From: Halanaerobium saccharolyticum subsp. saccharolyticum DSM 6643
GTDB lineage: Bacteria; Bacillota; Halanaerobiia; Halanaerobiales; Halanaerobiaceae
Assembly (NCBI RefSeq): GCF_000350165.1
Contig: NZ_CAUI01000015.1
Location: 253,313-317,312 of the forward strand
Direction: 5' to 3'
DNA: 64,000 nt
The notes under the pieces are model-generated. The model did not search any database and was not told where the DNA came from. It saw only the letters and a list, made by a program, of their open reading frames with translations. Both the position numbers and the translations under genes were made by a program. Positions 34,082 through 46,000 of this stretch are shown one piece after another. The first letter of the stretch is position 1. Each line of letters starts with the position of its first letter.

Positions 34082-37000
34082 CTAAATCACCATCGCTGTC
34101 ACCAAGATTATCTATATTGATTAAATCGTTTAATGGTAATATATTGCCTTTTCCGACTGTATAGAAATCATAACCTCCGCTGTTATTTTGAATTATAGAA
34201 TTTAAATTGCTGTTTCTTCTGATAAAACTGTTTTCTGAATTGAATTCGTTAATAATAAAGTCATCATTATAATTTACAACATAAGCATCAGTTATTAACT
34301 CGCGCATCGTATCGATAAATAAATTAAATGGTACTTTTTCTGGATAAAGCTGCAGATGACTATCATGCAAAATCTTATTTATATTATCAGCAACAACTTT
34401 ATAATAGTTACTATTTATATCTGCTATACTTCCTACCTGAAAATCATAGAATTCAAGCTGGTCTGCAGCTGCATTAATTTCTGAAAAATTAGCACTTAAA
34501 TTATTAAAGATCAAAGGACTATTAGACTGGACATTGAGTTTGAGGTTATCCATCATCTTACCTCTTCCACCCCTTATAAATATATTCAATGGAATATCAG
34601 ATTCGTGAATTAACTTCTTTATGTCTACATTATCAGCCCAAAGCTTTAATTCTTCTTCCAATTCTAACTCTTCTATTACTGCATTTGCTCCTGGTTCTAA
34701 AAGTTGAGCTTTTAATTTCGATGTTTTAATATTATCTGCATTTAAGTTACCATTGAGAATTAATAGATCGATTATATTATTACTCAACAAATATTTAGAG
34801 TTAAGATCTCCATTGTACTCTGTAAGATAGATATCTTTATCTGCTTTAGCATTAACCTCAGTCCCTGAATAAGTTTTAATTCGAGCATCTTGACTTCCAA
34901 TGCTGCCGGTTTCGGCTTCTAGTTCAATTATATCTCCAGCAATTTTTCCTTTGGCTGCATCTTCTGCATATATTGAATTATCAGCATTAATGATTATCTT
35001 ATCTCCTGCTTCAGCTGTGTTCAGAATAATATCACCATCATATTCTTTGATAAATATGCTGTCAGCGGCTTTAAAACTACTAACTGAGCCTTCATTTAAG
35101 TTAATATAAAGGGGCCAATTTTGAGAACCAATTGAAGCAGTTTTAGATTCTAAATTCAAGCCATTAGCATTTATAGTGTAATCCCTGATTTCACCTCTTC
35201 TATCATTTATATAACCATCTGCAGTTAAATTTACAGTTCCGTTTTCACTATAAATAAATGTTAGATTAAGGTCACCATCTTTTTGATAGATATTTATATC
35301 TTCAAATGTTCTAGCTATTAGATCAGAATCTTCTTTAAGTTTTAAAATCAATTCTTTATTAATAGTACCTAAACCACCATCTCCTCCTTCTAAAATTGTA
35401 CTACTACCTTCAATATTCACTTCACTTTCAGATGTAGTACTATAGATACCGTTTTTACCCTTAACCCGTATCTCTTTTCCACCTATTATCGAATCGATAT
35501 AAATACTCTTTTCTGAGCCTAGATAGACATGATCTACTGCTTCGGCTGTAATTCTTCCATCTTCAGGAAGTTTAATATCAACTGATTCTCTATCGATTAC
35601 TATGATTTTTCCATTTTCCTCATCAAGTACTATGTCTTTTTCTTCAGCTGCAAGCAGCTTCGCCTTTTCATAATCTGTAATATTATCTAGATCTATAATA
35701 ATTTCTCCATTGTTAGTACCTATACTGCCATTGTGAACATAAAGAGAGATATTTTCTGCTTCCAGATTTGGTTCTTCAATCTCAGTTACTGTATCAGTAG
35801 TTCCCTTCATTAATAATTCACGACTGAGGCTGTTCTGAAGTTCATCTTCTGTCCATTTATAGCCATCAAGCAGCTGACTTCTTTTTTCGGTCCAGCTCAT
35901 ATCTGCAATAGCTCTATCTTTTTTCTCTTCACTAAAATCATCCAAAAAACTCCAGTTGTTTTTATACTCCTCTGAACCGTATACTTCATGCAGTTCTTGG
36001 AATCTTAAATCTGCTTCACTTTCATCATATTCATTTACTGTATAAATAATATTTCTATTATCATCATATTTTTCAGCCTTTAAACCTCTGAGCTCCCAAT
36101 ACTCATGATACTCTGCTTCTTTAGTGCTGCTGTATTCACTTAGTGCATTATTCTTACTTTCTTCAGCAGCTTCTCCTCTCAAAAGCATTTCATCCCAGTG
36201 TCTATTGAGCTCATCTATTGTCCGCTCATCATTAATTTCATTTGTATTTACATCTATTAAGTTTCCAGCTTTAACTTCAATATTTATATCTCCAGCAATT
36301 GATTTTACACTATTAAGAGGTAAATCTCCTTCTACTTCACTTATATTTATATCATTTAAAGCAAGCACTGTAAGGCCTTTATCTTCTGTCGAATCAATCA
36401 GCAGGTATTTATTGCTGCTTCCGATAGAACCATTTTCTGAAATCAGCTCTATTTCTGCTCCTCTAATCTTTGCATTATCTGTATTCAAACTAGAATAGAT
36501 ATTATCTGCAGCTCTAAGCCTAACCTTATCTGCTGCACTTATATTTGCGATATTCATATTAGAAATTGTATCTTCTATGAATATACTGCCATTTAGAGAC
36601 TGAGCATTTATAAAACCATTATTACGGGCATCAAGCTTCAAAGAGAAGTGCTCTTCACCAATTCCACCATCTGCTTTAAGATTAAAGGAATCTGCAGTCA
36701 GGCGAGCATTAAAATTATTTTGTTTTAGAGAAGCATCTGAATTAATATCAATTGAACCATAACCATTGTTCAATGAGCCATTTAGAATTACATCTCCTCC
36801 TCCACTGCTCATAATATTTAGTTCACCACTATCCTCACCAATAAATTCTATTGGTATTTTATAATCAGATTTAATGGAATGGGTGTGTATATCCTGTGAA
36901 CCCTGTTCCCAGATATCTCTAACCCAATAAAATCCTCCAAAAATTCTCCAGCGTTGGCGGCTTACCCGCTCCTTATCACTAGTTTCATAATTACTAAAAT

Positions 37001-40000
37001 TATATTCATAAATTTGACTTTCTCCATCACCATCAATATCTTTACCGATACTCGTGTAACTTCCATCTTTAAGCAGCTCTAAATCTCCATCACTTATTTT
37101 TTGCCATGAGTCATTGTAGTCATCACTATTAAAATATATATCTCCAATAAAATCAGACGAATAACCTACTCCAACAAATCTTTCTGTAAAATCTTCTCCT
37201 AAAGTCCAATTATAGCGGAGACCTTCAGCCGGTGTGTAAGATGTATTTCTACCATCTAAATAATTTGTGCCGAGGTCTTGGCTGATCTGCTGGCCATTAT
37301 TGTTATAGCTTATTGATTCATTTATAGAAATCCTATTTCCATTTCGTCTGTATTCTGTTGTAATCGGTACAGCTGTGATTTGGTCAGCAATTTCTCGTTC
37401 TGTAGTATTTGCAGTATCAGTTATCCTGATCAGAGAGTCGATTTCATTACCTGTATCCAGGTTGTTTAATACCATATTGTAAGGTGTGTTGTTGCTGATA
37501 TTTATCCTGCCATAACCATCAACTGCTTTAATTTCTCCACCACCTGTATTAGAAATTTCTCCAAAAATTTCGATATAACCACCTTTGACAACAGCATTAT
37601 TTAGCTCAATTTGTTCTGTTTGTGGATTAAAATAAGCTGCTATTTCCTGATCACTTCTTCTATCTTCATTATCAAAAGCACTTAACTGATAATTTTGTAA
37701 ATCATTGAAATTTTTTAAATCAGGTTTACCTATATCTTCCCAATCACTTATATATTTTTCAATTTCTGTTTCAAGATCACTAAGTTCAAGGTTCCAGTAA
37801 GGAAGACCACTTTGGATTAATCCATTTAAATTCAAATAAGTGGCACTTAAGAATATATTGTTTCCGGCAATTCTCGAGCCCTCTGCAGGTCTATATTCAT
37901 CATAATTTCCAGTAGTATTATCACTTGAGCCCATTTCTTCCTGTATATCTCGCCATAAAAATCTTGGAGCTCCACCTACATGCACAAATCCTTTTTTATA
38001 GGACTGTACAATATCTTGACCTGCTTTTAAATTAACAGTTTCTGCTGTTAGATCAGGTGTATCATCACTATCTTTGCCGTAGATATGAATGCTGCCTTCA
38101 TCACTAGTAATTTTAATTTCTCCCATTTCATTAAAAATAGTATCCTGAATATTAATATCAGTACCAATTTCTGTTTCACCCATCGGCTTAAATGTATTAT
38201 GAACAATTATTTGAGGATAATAATTATCTGGATCATAATTGTTCTCTATATTTAGATTTGAGTACTGACCAGTCTGTTTATTGTTGACTCTCACTCTACC
38301 TCCTATTTCTCCAATCACAGCTTTATTTAATTCTAAAAATTTAGCACTATTATTTTTAATATTAATTTCTGGGTTACTATTTGCTGTCAGTGAGCCACTC
38401 CCCTGCAGAACAGCGCTTTCGATATCTATATCACCACCACTTGCATATAGATCATCTAAAGCTATTTTGCTCACTTCAATCGAACGCAGTGGATAAATAT
38501 TACCATCTCCATCAATCTCAACCAAACCACGACGTTTAAGCGAATTTAGCAGAAAATTAATTTCTATTTCATAAGCTGTAAAGGAATTATCATCATTATT
38601 GTAAACTGCCTGCAGTTCTCTTAATTCGGTAATTCTATCTATCATATTTGAGACTACATCTTCTTTTCTTTCATTGTAAGAAAGACCAGAACTTTTAACT
38701 TTAACATCTCCATTAGTATCCAGCTCTAAATACATTTTATTGTGTATACCCGCTGTTAGAGAACCATCTATCTCAACACTGCGCTTATTGCTGGTGCTTG
38801 CAGAACCAGTTTTGATTTCGATTGAAATTTCATCTGCACCAACAAGTTTTCTAAAGAAATTTGAGACTTCTTCTAATATCTTTTTATAAAGATCTTTACC
38901 TCTACCTGAAGCAGAAACACTTCTTTTGCTCTCTGCAGATTTTAAATTTATATCATTGACTGCATTTAGAGTAGAACCTGAATCAATTTTGATGATATTA
39001 TTTTCATTCAGACGTGAATATGCTTTAACTTTGTTTTTATCAACTGGATTTATGGTTTTATTATAAACATCTGTATCTGCATAAAGATTAAAGTTGTTAA
39101 TCTTTCCTGAGGTATTAGCACCGGCTGATATATCTAAATATTTACCAGAATAAAGTAGAGCACCAGAGTTGATTAACACCTTGTTGTTGTTATTAAATAC
39201 CGTGTAAGATTCTCCTTCTCCTGAAGAAGCCAAGCCGTATGTTTTAGTATTAGCACTGCTGCTTAGATAGGCCTGACTAAAGGCTCCTATATCAATACTA
39301 CCTCCACTTTTTAATTCAGCATCTCCAATATTTATTATGCTCTCTGAATTCTCCACATTTAATAAAGATTTAGATCCAGCTATAGAAATAACACCTGAAG
39401 CATCAAGTTTGCTTCTATCATAGAGATTAAATAAATTCTCAGCATCTATTGATATATCCTCTCTAGTTCTCAGCTCAGCACTATCATAGATATTAACTTT
39501 GGTGCCGATATTAAATCTACTCTCACTATTAGCAGCTGCACCTGTTAAAACTCCTCCAGAGCTTGATTGAGCATTATATTTTCCAGCAGCTGGTCTTATT
39601 TTATTAATATCATTTTGAGCATTTAAATAAAGATTATCTGAATATAGAGCAGCAGACCTATCAGAAGATCCAATTTCTATCTTAACATTAGAATTAATAT
39701 CATTTGCAGCTTTAGCCCCACTCCCTCCAATAACAGAAGCATTAAGGCTGTCTACTGTAGAATTAAATCTAAGATTATAATTAGAATAAATATATACATC
39801 ACCAATTGTAAACCCGCTTTCTGACTCTCCTAAATATACAGATTCTGTAAGTGCATTATTAACTATCTCTGCTACAGCTGCATTTCCAGTAATTCCTCCA
39901 CCACTACCTGAAATAACATCAGTATTAAATAAATCATCAGAATCTGCTTTTAGGTTAAATTTATCAGCATTTTTCAAAACTGTATTTTCAGCAATCTCTG

Positions 40001-43000
40001 ATTTAGTATGAACAGCTGATTCTATTTTTGCTTTAGTATAACCAGCTGCAGCCAATCCTGCAGTAACACCACTTGCTTCAGCACTTAAAGAACTACGGTT
40101 AAAAGAATTTACTGAAAAATCTCCCATAAGCTCAATACTGCTGTTTTCAGCAGCTCCTGCATAAATTTCACTGTAATTTTTAACTTCTGCAATAGAGCCA
40201 TTACCACCAAGTAAAGTTCCTACCGCCGAATTGCTTTCTGCAGAAGCTGAATAATTACTGCTGTTTTGAGGCATCAAGTTTGCTGACTGAATGGTGATAT
40301 CTCCTGCTACATTGATATTATTATTTTCAGCTAAATAGGATTCGATTTTATTATTAATTCTACTTTGAGAATAAGAAACACCAACACTAATTCCGCCAAT
40401 ATTTAATCCCTCTGCCTTAGTTTTTATGTTGTTTCTATTCTTAGATATGACTTCAAAATTATTATTTCTATAATAATCTCTACCTAAATCTAGATAGAAA
40501 TTGCTGCCTGTATAAGCTTTGGTTTCAGCATTAAGCACTGATAGAGCATGAGCACCGTTTAGTGATCCAGCTCCCATAGCTCCTGCAAATGCATAATTAT
40601 CAACACCATAATCAGAAAATGAATTTACTTTAACTTGACTGCCATATAAGTAAGGGGTTTCTTCCTGCTGAATTCTCAGGTTATCCCCAAAATAGGAAGC
40701 TGTTTGCGAATCTATTTTTACATCACTTTTTGCAGCTCCTGCACCAAGATAGAGACCCGCTGCTGCACCGATTGCTCTTGCCCTAAGCTGATCAGTGTTT
40801 TTGGATTTAAGTTTATAATAAGAATCCAAACTCAGCAGATGAATATTATTATAGCGGCCATCATCAGCCAGATAAGTAGTGACTCTGCTTTGATCACTTA
40901 TGTTTAAATAAGTTGCACCCACTGCTCCACCACCGACTGCTGCTGCTCCCCCCAATGTTTCGGCATCTACTTGATTAATTAAATCTGATCTTAAATTAAG
41001 TTCAGTTAGATTATTTCTGTATCTATTGATCTTAACTTCTGCACCTTCTCCTATATAGGAGCTAACTTTACTATTCAAATCGAGCTGATTGTATGATCCA
41101 CCTACAGCAGCTATACCTGAAAAAGATAAAGCTCCAGCTTTTGTATTCACAGTATTAGTTTCTTTGCTTTCAATTTCTAATTTTTTATTTAAGTTAATAA
41201 TTGACTTATTGTCATTATTTGAGTCTATATAGGCTGTAGTCTCACTGTTTAAATCTGTAATTACCGAAGACCCCGCAAGAGAAAATGTTCCTGCTGCACC
41301 TATACCAGCTGATAAACTGTTAACTTTACTGCTTCCCTGAGCCTTTATATTTAGTAAATTTGTTTTATGCTCACTCTGCAGTTCATTATCTTCTATAACA
41401 AGAGCTGTTAGTCTTAATTCTTGATTATTGTCCAAATTACTTTTAAGATCTTCAAGATCATACAAAGATAATATCTCACCACTGCTGTAAATAACTGCGG
41501 TAATCTCTACACTTTTATAACCTGCATCAAAAAGCTTCTCTTTATCTTCAAAACTTAAACTATCACCAGCAAATAATTTTATTTCATTTTCTTCATCTAT
41601 AATGTCTTCTGTTAAAACTTCATTATTTTCTATTTCATATATATTTTTATTCTCTATTTTACTTAAGTCATCAGCTAATGTGTAATCTTCACTAATTTCA
41701 CTGAATTTGTATACTTTAAGCTCAGCTAGTTCTGACTTCTGCAATTTTTCTATGTCAGCACTCGAAAGCAGATGATAGCGGGTCAAGCTGTACTCTTCTT
41801 CAGAAATCTCAACTGCTTCAGCCAATATATATACTTCAAAATTAGAAAGTTCTAAAGGCTCAACAATTATTATATCTTTAAGATATTCTTCTTTTATTTC
41901 TACTCCTTCAGTAAGATAGGCGCTGCTTTTATTATTTATTTTATTTATCGCTGCAGAAACACCTATACCAACAGTTCCACCAGCTGCTGCTCCTCCATTT
42001 AAATTTAAGAGAGAAAATTCATTCTCAACATCTAGAGCAATATTCTGAGCTGCCATGATCCTGCTGGACCTGCCGATATAGGCTTCTACATTATTTTGAG
42101 AATTAACATAATTGAATACACCTGAAAGGCCAAATGTTCCCGCGGCAGCTGCACTAATACCATATAAATCAAGATCCAAATTGTTTTGAGCCATAACTTT
42201 TATATCATTATAACTAATTATTTTATTATTTTCTCCTATATAACTTTTAGTTTCATTTTCATAAATTATATTTGCCCCAGCAAGCCCTACTCCTACACTT
42301 GCAGCTAGGCCAACACTACCCGTAGCTGCTGCTGCAGTTTTACTGTTTTCAGCACTTAGATTAATATTTTTAAAAGCTCTTATTTCGGTATTATCTCCGG
42401 TATAGGCTTTTGTCGAATCAGAAATTTTGTTATAAACCAATGAACCCGAAACAGCAGCTTTGCCACCTGCACTTCCAGCTGCAGCTTGAGCATAATAATT
42501 TTTTTCTCCAATTAAAGACATCAGGTCAAGTGAATTAAAATTATCCATCTCCATAATCTCACTATCAACTTTTTTACTTTCAGCTTTAATATTTAAGTTA
42601 TCTACATATATTTTGCTATCTGAAGCTAAATATGCATGATTTTTATTATCTGTTAATATAACTGCAGTTGAACCCCCAACACCAACTTTACCACCTGCAG
42701 CTCCACTAAGTGCAGCTGCAGAGATTCTGGTGAGGTCATAGGAGTTTATATTTAAATCATTTATGCCAGTATCATTGAATTCAGAACTTCCAAGATATGC
42801 AGTTGTTGAATTTTTGCTGTTAATTAATGCCATCGATGCAGAGCCGGAAATCTTTTTTGAAGCCGTACCTGATATAGACTCTGCCGAAATTTTATCTGCA
42901 AAATTTTGATCATTATTCTGAAAATATTTGGCACTGATATAAATATTATCAGCATTTTTAATAGTGTTATAATCTCCTATATAAGCTTCACTATTGCTGC

Positions 43001-46000
43001 GAGTAATATTTAAAGCAGCTGCGGCACCTATGCTGTTATCTGGGATTGAAAATATTCCCTGGCCAACACTATAAGAATCAGCTTTTGTTCTATAATTACT
43101 TTTATTTATTACCTCAACTTTAATATCTTTACCAGCCTGAATCTGTCTTTGGTCTGCTTTGCTGCTGCCTCCTATAATAGCTGCTCGCACATCATCATTA
43201 AGATATAATAGTCCAAGGGATGCAGCTACTTCTACTTTAGCTCCACCAGCTGGAAGTTGAGAGCTTGTTTCTTCTTCAGCAGAATTATTCATTTCCACTG
43301 ATTCTTCAACCTGCTGATTATCTTTGTTTTCACTTAGAACTTTTTGACTCAAACTATCACTCACTAAAGAATCTGCTCCCATTGAGCTTGCATATGAGAG
43401 TGCCTCATAACTGCGGTCTGATTCCGCTTTCAACCCAATTTCTCCACCTATATTTAAATCTCTATTTATAAGAATTGAATTTAAATAAAGTTCTTCCTCA
43501 AGCATTTTACCATCAGAAGACTTAGTATTTGAAAGAATTACAGCACCGGAAGCACCTAACCCTACATCATCTCCTTCGGCAATTCCCCTTGCCTCAGCAA
43601 AATTTGCTCCACTACTTATATTTAGAGCTTCAAAATCTAAATTTGAATTAAGAATGTTTCCACTTCCAAAGTAAATCTTGTTTTCATGATTTAAGTCAGC
43701 AAATGCTAGTGATGTATCAACTGCAACTCCACCTGCTGCACCTGCCTCTGCCTCAGTATGGGTATTAAAATCAGAATAAGCGCTCAATGCTATTTTATCT
43801 AATTTCCTTTTTTCAGTATTAAAATTTGTGTTATCAGATATGCTTACCTCGACACCTTCATTTAGTTCATTTACAGCAACCGAAGCACCTACACCTACAT
43901 CTCCACTCCCTCCATCACCACTTGGTAGAGCTATAGCTGTAGAATTTGATCTATTTTCAGCATTTAAAATTAAATCAGCATTATTAGAACTTTCGTTTAA
44001 ATTAATATCCAAATCAGCTTCTATTTTTATTAAAGCATGATTTTCTTCAATTATATTTAGAGCAAGTGCACCAGCCAGACCAACTTTTTGCGATCCAGCA
44101 CCAGAAACAGCTTCAGCAGTAAAATCACTGTATAAATCAGTCTCTACTGAAAAAGGATTTGAAGCATCTTTTGAATTCATTGTTAAGGAATCAATATTAT
44201 AATTCCCTGCACCTAAATAACTGCTCTTAGTTGAGTTAACTTTATTGACTGCAGCAGCTGCTGCGAGTCCAACCATGACTTCATCATTTACGGTACTTCC
44301 ATCAGCTTTCAAAATAGAATCCGTCTGTCCTGCGGCAGTTATCGCTAAATTAGAGGCATTAATCTGTATCTTTTCTTCTGAATCAGCCGGTTTAGCAACT
44401 TCAGCTTCAGAACTGCTTTCAACTATATTTATTGACACAGCTGCAGCGGCCTCCAGTTTACCTTCTTTTGTACTAGTAGAAACAGCAGTTTCGGAATCTT
44501 CTTCCTGTTTTTGCTGATAAAATTCCAGCTGTGAAGCAATTTTATCTTCTAAGCTTGCTGAAGGATGTTCAGAATCACTTTCATTTTCTCCGCTTGAACC
44601 AGCTTTAGAGTCAGCCAAAGCATGAGAATAATTTTGAGATTTTACAGTAATATCTCCTGCATTATCTACATCTCTATTTAAAAAAGCTTTTGAGCTATTT
44701 TCAATAACATTTAATGACATAGATGCACCTAGTCCAATGTTTGAAGAATGTGTAGTTCCAACTGCAGTAGTATCAACTTTATTCTCGTTTTTACTATTAA
44801 TAGTTAGATTAGATATATTATCTAAATTACTATTCTCTAAATTGCTCTCTGCTATACCAGCTTCAACCTGATTTTTAATCAGAGAAATTGAACTAACTGG
44901 GACAACTACCAAATCACCATAAACTCCTACTTCTGCATATGTATCAGTAATATTAATCCCTTCTGCATCAATAACAATATTTTCTGCTGAATTCACAGCA
45001 CCATCTTCGCTAATAACTGCTGATGTTAGATTGTTTTTATATATATTTACTGCAGCAGCTGCTCCAATACCTATTTTACTATTACTATCTGAATTATCCA
45101 AAGAAATTGTATTTGCTATCTGTTGTGTATCATTAAAAGCTCTAATATTTAAATTTCCACTTAAATTTAAAGTACTGTTTAAAAGTGAGCTGTACTGCTG
45201 ATCTATAATATTTAAGCTGAGCCCACCAGCTCCACTTATATTTTCTCCAGAAGAACCAATAAGCGTATTTAGCTCATAATTATTTGAAGAGTTATCTCCA
45301 TTATTATCAAAATAATCAGCAGTCCCTGCGTTGATTTCTAAGGAATTAACAGAAAGGTCTCGCTCAACTAAAGCAATATTTCTGCTCTTAACTAAATTTA
45401 AAGCTGCTGCAACACCAATGGAATTTTCTTCACCACTATTGCTGCTTCCATCAGCTGTTCCTAAAATATTATTAATCGAGTTGCTCTCTACAGTAAAGTC
45501 AGCATCACTCTCAAGTTGATCATCACCTCTAATAACAGCCTCTGTCTTACTATCAATATCATTTACAGCAAATGCAGCTGCAGCATCTATCCCACTTGCA
45601 TCTCCAGTAGAAGTGCTGACTGAGATTTGATCAGAATAATTTTGCAGCTGTTCTTTTGTATCACTCTGTTCATAATTTTCATCTATAATCACACCTTCTC
45701 TAGAAGCTAAAGCAGTACTATTAACTTCATTTTTAGAATTAGCTTGAACATTAACTTTATTAGGGTCTCCTTCTATTTGGACATCATCCTCTAATACAGC
45801 ACTTGTTTCAGTCACAAGTGTATTTATAGCAACAGTTCCTCCTATTTTATTGCTGCCGGAAGCATCAGCTTCAGCTTTGAGATTCACCTTATTATCTGCA
45901 GTTATATTTATTTCACCAGCTGCTTTTAATACAGTTTCATTATTTTCTGAACCTCCTACAATAATCTGAGATTTACTTTCTAAATTTGATATAGCTAAAG

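Noticed and set aside
34074..36000. Contact-dependent inhibition (CdiA-type) toxin at the C-terminus of the large exoprotein
   Set aside because: No VENN-like motif, no toxin-like domain and no small immunity gene follow; the C-terminus is acidic and the next gene is the tpsB transporter itself.
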